A stretch of DNA of 64,000 nt from Thermodesulfobacteriota bacterium (lineage in GTDB: Bacteria > Desulfobacterota > Thermodesulfobacteria > Thermodesulfobacteriales > Thermodesulfobacteriaceae), in assembly GCA_030550555.1 (NCBI GenBank), contig JAUQPD010000016.1:1-64000 (forward strand), read 5' to 3'. Below, piece by piece: positions 1-9,005 of the stretch. The notes under the pieces were generated by a model. It saw only the letters and a program-made list of their open reading frames with translations, had not been told where the DNA came from and did not search any database. Numbering within the stretch: the stretch's first letter is position 1; each line of letters starts with the position of its first letter. The translations under genes and the position numbers were made by a program.

Positions 1-41
1 AAAGAAGAGATAATTTAAGATTAAAAACAGATGGAGGTTTC

Positions 42-1676
42 TTAGCGACTAATTCCACTCTCTACACAATGGACTGCACAGGCCATGCAGGGATCAAAGG
101 ATCTAATTACACGGTAAATCTCAAGGGGGAATTCAGGATCTCTGACTTCAATGCCAATTAGGGCCTTTTCGCAGGGGCCCATGACTCCTCTCTCATCACG
201 GGGGCTCATATTCCAGCCAGAGGGCGTAATCACCTGATAGTTTTTGATTGTACCGTCCTTAAGTAGAACTCTATGATAAAGGGCTCCTCTTGGGGCCTCT
301 GTAAGCCCTATTCCTTCATATTCACCAGCAGGTATTCTTTCATAGGTAACTCCCTCTTTAGTAAGTCCGCCCTTTTCAAGCAAAGTTTTTAAATGTTGAA
401 GTTCTTTGTTCGCAAGGTCTGCATAGTAGATGAGTTTTAGAGCCCTTGAGAGATGGCGACCCAAAACAGAGGATGGTAGAAGATTAGAAATGTATTGATT
501 TAATTTGGGGACGAGTTCTACTATCCTATGAATTGGAGAATGAGAGCTCACAGAGATAGCTTTCCAGAGGGAGAGACAAGCAGAAGAGCCTACTTCAAAG
601 GGTTTGTTCATAAAACGAGGTGCAGGCACATAGGTGTATTTTGAGTCCATAGAATCAGGCTGGATAGCCCTGCAAAGAGACTTAGCATACCAACCATGGG
701 TAAAATCCTCAAGAAGTTTCTCCCCTAAATATTGTGAGGACAAGTCTTTCGATACAAGCTCACCGTCAACAATTATTCCTCCTGGATGATAGGGCTTACA
801 ATTTTCAACTTCAGAAGGTAATTCAGGTACGACAAGAAAATTTTTATAGGATTGTCCAAGGACCAACCAATGAGGATAGAGGTCGCAGAGGGTGAAGAGG
901 TCTTGTAAGTAGATATTATTAAGGAATTGAGAGATATTATTGAGCAGGGGTTTAGCTTCTTCTATTAACAAAAATGCACTTTCATGAGACTGTTTTCCGA
1001 TAGAAGGAAATCTTCCTCCTCCAGGAAAGATACTAACAATATGAGGATAGCTTCCTCCAAAGAGTTCTATGAGTCTATTTACATTACGTTGTATATGTAA
1101 AGCAAAAAGCTGATGAATTAAAAAGGATAAGGCAATTTCTCTATCTGAGTGTAAATCAGGATGAGGCCTTATGGTCTTCGGGAGAAAGGGAAATCCTATA
1201 GGACCTTTAAGATAGAAATTTAAGGCCTTAAAAAGATCTCCACCATAGTTTAGGTCTTTACCATATATATTGCACAGGTTCTTTAGTTCATTCTCAGATA
1301 GTGATTGTAACACTGTAAAATCAATCCAATCAGGGAGACTCAGAAAATAAAAATGCACAAGATGGTCATGGATTGTTGAAAATATGATGAGAAGATTTCT
1401 GACTTTTTGATGAAGTGGAGAGATTTTCCAGCCATAGGCATTCTCAACAGCTCTTGCAGAGGCAATTGCATGAGCAACAGGACAAACTCCACAGATCCTC
1501 TGCACCATGGAAATAGCTTCCTTAGGAGTTTTTCCATTCAAGATGTATTCAATACCTCTCCACATTGTGCCACAGACCTTTGTATCAACAACGACTCCCT
1601 TTTCAAGTGATACTTCAACACGCAGATGCCCTTCAACTCGTGTGTGAGGTTCTATGACTAGCTTTGTGACACTCAT
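42..1676 (-). CDS. [NiFe] hydrogenase large (catalytic) subunit, group 1-like
   Basis: RICGVCPVAHAIASARAVENA (L1) and DPCMACAVH (L2) NiFe ligand motifs; short C-terminal extension after the final H. Confidence 0.95.
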   Translation of the reverse strand: MSVTKLVIEPHTRVEGHLRVEVSLEKGVVVDTKVCGTMWRGIEYILNGKTPKEAISMVQRICGVCPVAHAIASARAVENAYGWKISPLHQKVRNLLIIFSTIHDHLVHFYFLSLPDWIDFTVLQSLSENELKNLCNIYGKDLNYGGDLFKALNFYLKGPIGFPFLPKTIRPHPDLHSDREIALSFLIHQLFALHIQRNVNRLIELFGGSYPHIVSIFPGGGRFPSIGKQSHESAFLLIEEAKPLLNNISQFLNNIYLQDLFTLCDLYPHWLVLGQSYKNFLVVPELPSEVENCKPYHPGGIIVDGELVSKDLSSQYLGEKLLEDFTHGWYAKSLCRAIQPDSMDSKYTYVPAPRFMNKPFEVGSSACLSLWKAISVSSHSPIHRIVELVPKLNQYISNLLPSSVLGRHLSRALKLIYYADLANKELQHLKTLLEKGGLTKEGVTYERIPAGEYEGIGLTEAPRGALYHRVLLKDGTIKNYQVITPSGWNMSPRDERGVMGPCEKALIGIEVRDPEFPLEIYRVIRSFDPCMACAVHCVESGISR

Positions 1677-1681
1677 ACGAA

Positions 1682-2347
1682 CTATCCAATAACTGGTCTT
1701 CCTGCCCTGTCGATAGGGGGAAGAGTCTCAAAAAGCCGAAAATAGGCAATGAGAGCGACGAGAGCTTTTGCCTTTCCAGGGCATCCAAAAAGACTGATTA
1801 CCCTTTCAGTTCCGAGTAAGTTAGGAAGGCCAATAGCACAGGTAGGGCTTGGAGGAGTTGCGGGAAGACCTCCATTTACCGCACAATTTCCAAAGGCTAA
1901 GACGAGCCTTGCACCTTCAGAAATTCGCACAAGAAAATCTAAAACCGGCTCTCCAGAAACTCTCAAAACCCTACCCCGATCTCTATAGGGTATTGCTCCC
2001 TCTACTAGGAGTAGATAATCGCCTTGCTCCTCGGTGAGAATCCTTTTCAGGAGAGCCTCTGCAGAATGTCCAGTATCAAACATCAATAATTCATGATACT
2101 TGAGATCAACAAGGGCTGTCAGGAATTCAAAAAGAGGCCATTCCTTTGTTCTGATGAGCTTTTCAGAACAACCTGCACAGTCAAGGAGTTGAAGCCAAAT
2201 GAGAGATGGCTTTTTCTTGGAAAAACTAATTTCTAGCTTTCTCTTTAAGGAGGCAACCTCGGGTATCTTTAAAAAAGATGAGAGAAAATAAGAAAAGGTT
2301 TTAATGAACTCTTCTTTCGTAAATAGGGGAATCACTATGGGGAACAC
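1682..2347 (-). CDS. [NiFe] hydrogenase small subunit, C-terminally truncated (proximal-cluster domain only)
   Basis: WLQLLDCAGCSE, VEGAIP, FGNCAVNGG and FGCPG motifs; ends at ...PPIDRAGRPVIG* six nt before the large-subunit start. Confidence 0.92.
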   Translation of the reverse strand: MFPIVIPLFTKEEFIKTFSYFLSSFLKIPEVASLKRKLEISFSKKKPSLIWLQLLDCAGCSEKLIRTKEWPLFEFLTALVDLKYHELLMFDTGHSAEALLKRILTEEQGDYLLLVEGAIPYRDRGRVLRVSGEPVLDFLVRISEGARLVLAFGNCAVNGGLPATPPSPTCAIGLPNLLGTERVISLFGCPGKAKALVALIAYFRLFETLPPIDRAGRPVIG

Positions 2348-2354
2348 CTAAGAG

Positions 2355-2426
2355 CTGGGGGAGGAGGACTCGAACCTCCACTCGTGGATCCAGAGTCCAC
2401 TGTCCTGCCAATTAGACGATCCCCCA
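2355..2426 (-). tRNA. tRNA-Gln (anticodon CTG)
   Basis: Cloverleaf: TGGGGGA/TCCCCCA acceptor stem, GTGGA-CTCTGGA-TCCAC anticodon arm, GGAGGTTCGAGTCCTCC T arm. Confidence 0.95.
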
Positions 2427-2561
2427 ACCTTTAATACTACTTATTTAATACAAGGAAAAACTTTGTCAAGAGGGACTGATGATAAAAACCTAAAAGTTAC
2501 CAGTTGCCTCAATTGAGAAAGTAAGATACAATAGAAAACAAAAATTTAAAGGAGGAAGGCC

Positions 2562-2852
2562 ATGCTTTCAAAAATCCCCTTTGACCTAGACAGGATTGAT
2601 GAAGAAGATCTGGATAGACAGATTCTTAGAATAGCCATTATGGCAGAATTAGATGCCATAAATCTCTATGAACAGCTTGCTTCTCTCACAGACGACGAGG
2701 ATCTAAGAACCATACTTCTTGATGTAGCAAGAGAGGAGAAGACTCACGTTGGAGAATTTATGGCACTTTTACTCAGTAGAGATGAGGAACAGGCAGTTGA
2801 GTTAGAAGAGGGCAAAGAGGAGGTTGAAGAACTCCTAGGAGAAAAATCCTAA
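2562..2852 (+). CDS. Ferritin-like (encapsulin-cargo type) protein, stand-alone
   Basis: RIAIMAELDAINLYEQLA...LRTILLDVAREEKTHVGEFMALLL resembles the N-terminal ferritin-like domain of Pyrococcus encapsulin; SD AGGAGG. Confidence 0.85.
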   Translation: MLSKIPFDLDRIDEEDLDRQILRIAIMAELDAINLYEQLASLTDDEDLRTILLDVAREEKTHVGEFMALLLSRDEEQAVELEEGKEEVEELLGEKS

Positions 2853-2885
2853 ATCGAAGTAGACCTAAAATAAGCTCTTAGTGAG

Positions 2886-5036
2886 TTGAAGTTACTCCTT
2901 GTTTTAATTAGTCTTTTCCTATTTATAGCTCCTAATCTCTCCTCTGCTTCTCTCAGTAAAGGGCCTATTGAAATTACCGCAGAACGTCTGGAACTTTTAC
3001 ATGGTGGAGAGAAGCTCCTTGCAGAAGGCGATGTGGTATTTGAGGGAGAGGGTTTTCTTTTATACGCAAAGGGAGCTATTTATAATCGCAAAACAGATTG
3101 GTTGGAACTTTTCAATTTTAAAATCTTTGATTTTATCCAGAATGCAACAATAAAGGGTAATCACGCCTTTCTTGATCTAAGAAATAACGAAATATTTGCA
3201 GATAAGATTTTTATCTATCTGAAAAAAGAGGGGTTTCGCATAAAGGCTTGGGATTTTCACAAAAATGCCCTCAATGAGTATTATGCAAAGAGGGCCCTCA
3301 TTTCTACCTGTGAAATTGATTGTGAAAAAGAGGATCTACCACCTTGGTCCTTTGAAGTTAGAGATTTTTTTTTGGCACCTGAGGGTGAGTCTTTTGCGAG
3401 GAGAACTCTTTTTAAAGTAGGGAACCAAACTCTTATCAACATTCCTAAAAAGCCCTATTTTCCTGGTGTTAGTTTACCGATACTCTTTCCAAGAAAGAGA
3501 GGATTCCTTCTTCCGAATCTTTCCCAAGGAAACCGATTTGGGCTTGGTTTGCAGGTGCCCTACTTTATTCCTATAACGGATCAACTTGACTTCACTCTTG
3601 CCCCTCTATATACCACGAAGAGAGGTTTTCTCTGGGACTTAGAGAGCCAGATTGCTTTCACTAAAAACAATCAGGCAGTTTTCAAACTACGGTATCTTAA
3701 TGACTACGATAAACCAGAAGCTCCATCAACTATCTCTCCAAAACATCGCTATTGGATCACTGGAAAGATTGATTTTATCCCCAGAGACTACCTTGATCTA
3801 CATATAGATATTGATCTCCTCTCTGATCGTTACTTTCTTGAAGAATTTAATGTAGGAGAAGGTTCTTTTGATAGAAGTAGAGAGCTCTATCTAGAACGTT
3901 TTGGAAGGGATCTTGAGGATAAAAGCCAGGAATACAGGACCTCTAGATTTTGGCTTCAATACATACGAAATAGCCTCTATGGAAGGTTTCAGAGTGCCTA
4001 TCTTGACTACAATGGCATAGGCAATAAAAAGGAGATCCTTCAGCCTTTGATAGGTGCGCACCTACGATATCTTTCCACTTCTCTAAGTAATTTACTTTTC
4101 GGTTTTACTTTTGATTATAACTACTATCATAGAAAGGAAAACTACTATGGAAATAGATTAGGAACATCTGTTGAAGTTACTTATCCCTTTTCACATTCCA
4201 TATTTAGAAATAGTTTATCCTTTACATATAAAGGTTTTGCCTACTTACTCAATGAACCTGCAAATTTTACTGATAAATCGCTTTATCAACAGTTTTTTGA
4301 AATTAATATTACAACTCATACTCTTCTTGGAAGAACTTATTCTCTTGATTTAAAAGGGATACCAATTACATTTAGACACATCCTAAAACCTTATATGACA
4401 TTCTTCCATAGGAGCCTCTCTCCAGAAAATCCAGAGGTACCTCAATTTTCCTATGAAGACTATCTTATCAAAAAGGCCAAGGCCTTAGAGTATGGAGTAT
4501 GGCAATTTATCCATCTGACAAATCAACGAAATTTTCTTGTTCTTAGAGCCTATCAAAGGTATGATTTTACAAGGGCCAAAAGAGAGGTATTTGCTACTCC
4601 TCCTGAGGAGCGAGCCTTGTCGGACCTATATCTCCAGCTAATGGCACAGTGGATGAACAAATTCTCTTTTCGCTATGACACTGCCTACAATTTTTATGGA
4701 CTTGGTTTTAAAAAGCACACGCTTACCCTCAGTCTCCGTGAGTATCTTCTTAATCAAATAAGTCTCACCTATCAAGAAGATGAAGCCTGGAAAACAAGGC
4801 AACTTACTCTTACTCTTGCTCACAACCTCTCCAGAAATTTTGGCATGAGATATTTTGTCTCGCGTAATCTTTTGAAGGATGAGACTACTGAGCAAAGAAT
4901 AGAGGCCCTTTGGATACACGACTGTTATTTCCTTGGATTTGGAATGACTACAACTCCAAGAGATACTAAGTTCTATTTTAGAATAGAACTTAAAGGGATA
5001 GGCGGGATTGGTGAAAAGATTCAGCCCCTCCCTTAA
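2886..5036 (+). CDS. lptD: LPS-assembly protein LptD (OstA N-domain + beta-barrel)
   Basis: N-terminal ITAERLELLHGGEKLLAEGDVVFEGEG OstA repeat; signal peptide; long beta-barrel-like C-terminus; TTG start. Confidence 0.85.
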   Translation: MKLLLVLISLFLFIAPNLSSASLSKGPIEITAERLELLHGGEKLLAEGDVVFEGEGFLLYAKGAIYNRKTDWLELFNFKIFDFIQNATIKGNHAFLDLRNNEIFADKIFIYLKKEGFRIKAWDFHKNALNEYYAKRALISTCEIDCEKEDLPPWSFEVRDFFLAPEGESFARRTLFKVGNQTLINIPKKPYFPGVSLPILFPRKRGFLLPNLSQGNRFGLGLQVPYFIPITDQLDFTLAPLYTTKRGFLWDLESQIAFTKNNQAVFKLRYLNDYDKPEAPSTISPKHRYWITGKIDFIPRDYLDLHIDIDLLSDRYFLEEFNVGEGSFDRSRELYLERFGRDLEDKSQEYRTSRFWLQYIRNSLYGRFQSAYLDYNGIGNKKEILQPLIGAHLRYLSTSLSNLLFGFTFDYNYYHRKENYYGNRLGTSVEVTYPFSHSIFRNSLSFTYKGFAYLLNEPANFTDKSLYQQFFEINITTHTLLGRTYSLDLKGIPITFRHILKPYMTFFHRSLSPENPEVPQFSYEDYLIKKAKALEYGVWQFIHLTNQRNFLVLRAYQRYDFTRAKREVFATPPEERALSDLYLQLMAQWMNKFSFRYDTAYNFYGLGFKKHTLTLSLREYLLNQISLTYQEDEAWKTRQLTLTLAHNLSRNFGMRYFVSRNLLKDETTEQRIEALWIHDCYFLGFGMTTTPRDTKFYFRIELKGIGGIGEKIQPLP

Positions 5037-6084
5037 GGTCAATTATCGCCATGTCTGGCGGAGATAAAAATCTCATAGGAGGTCCTCCAGTGCCAAGTCC
5101 CTTACTAACAAAAATATAATGAGAACCATTGATTACCTGAAGCCCAGGATATTCAAATCCAAAGAGCAACTTGAGCAACCATTTTCCGATAGGATAATAG
5201 AGTCCTCCATGGGTATGACCAGAGAGCATGAGATCAAACTTAAGAGACTCTGTGCGCTCAACTGTAGGTTTGTGTTTAAGAAGAATAATGAATCTCTCTT
5301 GGTGTATAGCCTCAAGGAGTTCTGACGCCCTCAAAGGTCCAACGCAGGCTTTAAAAAATCTACAGTCATCATCATCAAGTCCTGCAATAACAATCTTTCC
5401 ATCTATCTCCCTAAAACTTCCCCTCAAAACCTCAAAACCAGAGGCCTCGGTAAACTCTATAGCCCTTTCAATTCCTCTATAATACTCATGATTACCTACA
5501 ACAGCATATTTTCCAAGAAGAGGTTTTAACTCAGCAAGGGCATGAGCAAGATAGGCTCTATTTCTCATGTTTCCATCAACCAAATCTCCAGTGCTGATTA
5601 TTATATCAGGATGAAATCGCTCAACTGCACGTCTAATTAAATTGATTTTGTCAAACCCCATAACAGGACCAAGATGAACATCTGTTATATGAAGTATTCT
5701 AATTTGATAATCTTTCGGCAATTTAGATGTAAATATAGTAATATGATAAATTTCAGGTTTAAGTGTTTCTTGATAGCTGTATATAGAAAGAATTGTTGTA
5801 AGAAGTAGAGAATAAAAAGGACTTCTAATTTTCCATCTTAAAAAAAGATCTATTACAACAAAGTAAAGTAAGAAACCCATCCATAAGAGAGCAGTAAAAC
5901 CAATGAAAAAGGTAATTTGGGGGGATAGATATTTATCTGCAAGACGCATTAATATAGGAGATAAAAAAAGAAAGACGAGAAGTCCCCTAAAGGGCCAATT
6001 TTTAATGGCTATTCTTTTATAAAAGTATAAGTGCATTAGACCAAAGATTGAAAGAAAGAGTAAAGCTATTTTAGGAAATAGCAT
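4990..6084 (-). CDS. Calcineurin-like metallophosphoesterase, membrane-anchored (YkuE-like)
   Basis: HITDVHLGP, STGDLVDG, VVGNHEYYRG, LSGHTHGG motifs after N-terminal TM helices. Confidence 0.9.
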   Translation of the reverse strand: MLFPKIALLFLSIFGLMHLYFYKRIAIKNWPFRGLLVFLFLSPILMRLADKYLSPQITFFIGFTALLWMGFLLYFVVIDLFLRWKIRSPFYSLLLTTILSIYSYQETLKPEIYHITIFTSKLPKDYQIRILHITDVHLGPVMGFDKINLIRRAVERFHPDIIISTGDLVDGNMRNRAYLAHALAELKPLLGKYAVVGNHEYYRGIERAIEFTEASGFEVLRGSFREIDGKIVIAGLDDDDCRFFKACVGPLRASELLEAIHQERFIILLKHKPTVERTESLKFDLMLSGHTHGGLYYPIGKWLLKLLFGFEYPGLQVINGSHYIFVSKGLGTGGPPMRFLSPPDMAIIDLKGGAESFHQSRLSL

Positions 6085-6085
6085 A

Positions 6086-8026
6086 TCAAGAAAAGAATTT
6101 ATAGACTATATATGAAACGAACCAAGCAAGCAGAAAGCTATAAAAAAGAAAACCTAAAGCTAAATTTTTTGATCCCTCTCTCCACATAGCTACAACAGTT
6201 GCTACACAAGAGTTATATATAAGCACAAAAAAGAGAAAAGCAAGAACTGAGGGTAAGGGAAGAAGTTTTCTAATTTCTCCTTTTAGACCAGATGTTTCTT
6301 CTTCTTCATCTTCTAAGGAGAGTTTCTTTGGCAGAGGAGATAAAAGAGAAGAGATTATCTCTGAAAGTGCAGAGAGAAGATTTCTTCCCTGGTCTGCCAA
6401 TCTTTCCTTGGGGTCAAAGGCTTCAGTTTCCTCCCTCTCAGCCTTTAAAATTACTCCAAGGTTAGTCAAAATAGCTTCCCTTGCCAAAAAGGCAGGAATT
6501 AGAGAGGTGGTGATCCTCCAATCTCCAAGACCAATAGGTTCAAACAATGGACTTAGGGTCTTTCCGATTTTTCCTGCTATACTATCTTCAAGCCTCTCCA
6601 CACCAGGTGGAAGGTTCAAACTAAACCAGATAATCAGAGAGATTACGAAAATAATTGTCCCTGCACGGACTATGAAGCTTTTTAAGTGCAAAAGGACTAT
6701 ACGAATTAGAACTCTCAAAGAGGGAAAACGATAAGGCGGAAGTTCCATCACAAAGTGAGAGAGCGCTTTACGAAGTAGACTTTTTCTAAGCAGGACAGCA
6801 GTAAAAAGTGAGAGAAAGATTCCTACAAGATATAAAGCGAGGATTATTAAAAGAGGATTCTCAAAAAAGGTAATAGCGAAAAAACCAAAGACAACAAGTC
6901 TTGCAGAGCAGGACATAAAGGGTATCATAGAGATAATTAGGAGTCGGTCTGATCTATCTTGAAGGGTTCTTGTTGCAAGGATCGCAGGCACATTACATCC
7001 AAAGCCAAGAATGAGAGGAATAATACTTTGACCATGTAATCCAATTTTATGAGTAAATCTATCCATCAGAAAGGCAACTCTTGGTAGATAGCCAGATGTT
7101 TCAAGAAAAGTTAGGAAAAAATAGGTAACGAAAATAAGAGGCACAAAGGAAAATACCATTCCCAAACCACCAAAAACCGCTTCACTTATCATGCGGGAAA
7201 TAAAATTTGAAGCTCCTAAATTTTCAAGCGAAATAAGGACTAATGGAGAAATAAAATCTTGTATAAATCCATCAATAAAGTCAACAAGTGGAGATGAAAT
7301 ATCAAAGATAAGCTTAAATGTAACGTATAGAATAATAAAGAGAAAAACAAATCCGAAGAAGGGATGTAAAAAAAGGTTATCTAAAAATTCTGTTATAGTT
7401 CTTTTGGGAAGAAAAACTCTTTGCAAGACCTCTGCGGATAGCCCTTTGACCAAGAAGAGTCTTTTTTCCCTCTCATCTTCAGGTTGGAGGGTCTCAAGGC
7501 TTAGGGTTTCAAGCTGGGGGATCTGTTGTTTTTCATAGGTTTCAACAATTGCAGGAAGCAGGGCCTTTACGCCTTCACCAGTTCTGCCGACAGTCTTGAC
7601 AACTGCAATCTTGAGAAGATCAGAGAGTCTTTTGTCATCTACGGAATAACCTAATTTCTCAGCTTCATCAATCATATTTAAGGCTATAACCATCGGCTTT
7701 CTCAGCTCTACGAGCTGGGTCGTTAAATAGAGATCTCTTTCAAGACGAGGAGTTTCAACTACATTGAGAAGGACATCAAATTCTTCAGAACGAAGAAATT
7801 CTGCAGTAATCTTTTCATCCTCAGAGAGGACCTCTTCAAGGGTATAAATTCCTGGAAGATCAATAAACTCAATTTCATATTCTTGAAAAAAAGTTGATCC
7901 TGTTCTCTTTTCTACTGTCACACCTGGCCAGTTACCAATCATTAAATTGGTGCCAGCAAGATGATTGAGGATACTTGTTTTCCCTACGTTAGGATTACCG
8001 ACAAGAGCAACACGGATCTTTTTCAT
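6086..8026 (-). CDS. feoB: Ferrous iron transport protein B
   Basis: GNPNVGKTS, NWPGVTVEK, DLPGIY G-domain motifs plus Gate/Nucleoside-recognition TM domains. Confidence 0.97.
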   Translation of the reverse strand: MKKIRVALVGNPNVGKTSILNHLAGTNLMIGNWPGVTVEKRTGSTFFQEYEIEFIDLPGIYTLEEVLSEDEKITAEFLRSEEFDVLLNVVETPRLERDLYLTTQLVELRKPMVIALNMIDEAEKLGYSVDDKRLSDLLKIAVVKTVGRTGEGVKALLPAIVETYEKQQIPQLETLSLETLQPEDEREKRLFLVKGLSAEVLQRVFLPKRTITEFLDNLFLHPFFGFVFLFIILYVTFKLIFDISSPLVDFIDGFIQDFISPLVLISLENLGASNFISRMISEAVFGGLGMVFSFVPLIFVTYFFLTFLETSGYLPRVAFLMDRFTHKIGLHGQSIIPLILGFGCNVPAILATRTLQDRSDRLLIISMIPFMSCSARLVVFGFFAITFFENPLLIILALYLVGIFLSLFTAVLLRKSLLRKALSHFVMELPPYRFPSLRVLIRIVLLHLKSFIVRAGTIIFVISLIIWFSLNLPPGVERLEDSIAGKIGKTLSPLFEPIGLGDWRITTSLIPAFLAREAILTNLGVILKAEREETEAFDPKERLADQGRNLLSALSEIISSLLSPLPKKLSLEDEEEETSGLKGEIRKLLPLPSVLAFLFFVLIYNSCVATVVAMWREGSKNLALGFLFYSFLLAWFVSYIVYKFFS

Positions 8027-8052
8027 CTGGGCTTACACCTTAGAAAGGGACT

Positions 8053-8439
8053 CTATTTCTTAGAGAGAAAGGGGCAGACTTTTTTGAAGATACCTAAGCC
8101 CCGTTTCTTCCTAGCACGAAGTCTACTATGCTCATTGGTTAACTCATTTTTCAAATAGTCTTCACAATTGCTCTGTTCATCTCCATGAAGACAAGGAGCT
8201 TCACAGGGTTTCCCTTCTATATTTAAAACTTCAACCTTGATTTTATCTGCTAGATCTCTACTGAGGATAAATTGACTGTTATGATTTCGAAGAAGAAGAT
8301 TTCGTCCACAACGCAAACAGACCTCAAATTGAGATCCTTTACGAAGTCCCATAGCTGAGATCTTCTTAAGGATTTCCTCATCGCCCTCAAAGTCTCTTAT
8401 AATTACACGGTCTCCACAGCAGGCTTCACTGAGTTTCAT
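8053..8439 (-). CDS. feoA: FeoA-domain protein with Cys-containing C-terminal extension
   Basis: FeoA SH3-like domain (MGLRKGSQFEV) between fur and feoB. Confidence 0.85.
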   Translation of the reverse strand: MKLSEACCGDRVIIRDFEGDEEILKKISAMGLRKGSQFEVCLRCGRNLLLRNHNSQFILSRDLADKIKVEVLNIEGKPCEAPCLHGDEQSNCEDYLKNELTNEHSRLRARKKRGLGIFKKVCPFLSKK

Positions 8440-8881
8440 GACTCACCTTTCCTTCTCTGCAGGAAGGACAGAGGCCAAAGATCTCGAGATGGAAAGTGAG
8501 AAACCGATAATTTGAAGCTCTCTCAAGATCATCAATAAGCTCGTTTAAACGAGGATCATAGGCCTCCTTGACCTCACTGCATTTGATACAAATAAAATGA
8601 AGATGAGGTCTTTTGTTAAGTGTTACCTCGTAATAGGATTGTCCGCCTTTCTTGTAAACCTCCTGAATGTATCCTCCTTCAATTAGAAGAGGTATGGTAC
8701 GATAAATTGATGCCTTGGAAATCTTGCTATTCTTGCTTTTTAGCTGGAGATAAAGAGTGTCTACATCAAAGTGGTCTTTTGTGGAAAGTATCTCACGAAG
8801 AATTTCCTCCCTTTCTGAGGTATATTTTAGACCTCTTTTTTTAATAAACTGCTTGAAACCCTCTATAAGTGCATCCATCAC
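8426..8881 (-). CDS. fur: Fur-family transcriptional regulator
   Basis: TSEREEILREIL, SKASIYRTIPLLIEGG, HLHFICIKCSEV, CPSC motifs. Confidence 0.93.
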   Translation of the reverse strand: MMDALIEGFKQFIKKRGLKYTSEREEILREILSTKDHFDVDTLYLQLKSKNSKISKASIYRTIPLLIEGGYIQEVYKKGGQSYYEVTLNKRPHLHFICIKCSEVKEAYDPRLNELIDDLERASNYRFLTFHLEIFGLCPSCREGKVSHETQ

Positions 8882-8935
8882 ACCTTCCTCTCCTCTACAT
8901 GAGATTAAATTTCAATATAATCCCAAATAGTATTT

Positions 8936-8988
8936 AGTCAAGAACAATATTAGACCTTTCTCTAATAGAAAGCTGAAAATGACTTGCA
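8936..8988 (-). promoter_or_regulatory. Candidate fur-feo promoter/operator: TTGACT-16-TATATT, upstream TATTAGA-N6-TCTAATA inverted repeat and Fur-box-like TGAAAATGACTTGCA
   Basis: -35 (complement of 8936-8941), perfect 7-bp inverted repeat 8948-8967, 7-1-7-like element 8974-8988. Confidence 0.5.
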
Positions 8989-9005
8989 ATTGAGAAAAGA
9001 ACAGG

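Noticed and set aside
1340-2037. Small ORFs within the hydrogenase genes (e.g. 1340-1537, 1407-1610, 1749-1988)
   Set aside because: Out-of-frame or antisense to strongly supported hydrogenase subunits; no recognisable motifs.
2853-8881. Encapsulin shell gene next to the ferritin-like cargo protein
   Set aside because: Neighbouring ORFs are lptD, phosphoesterase and feo genes; none has HK97-like encapsulin sequence.
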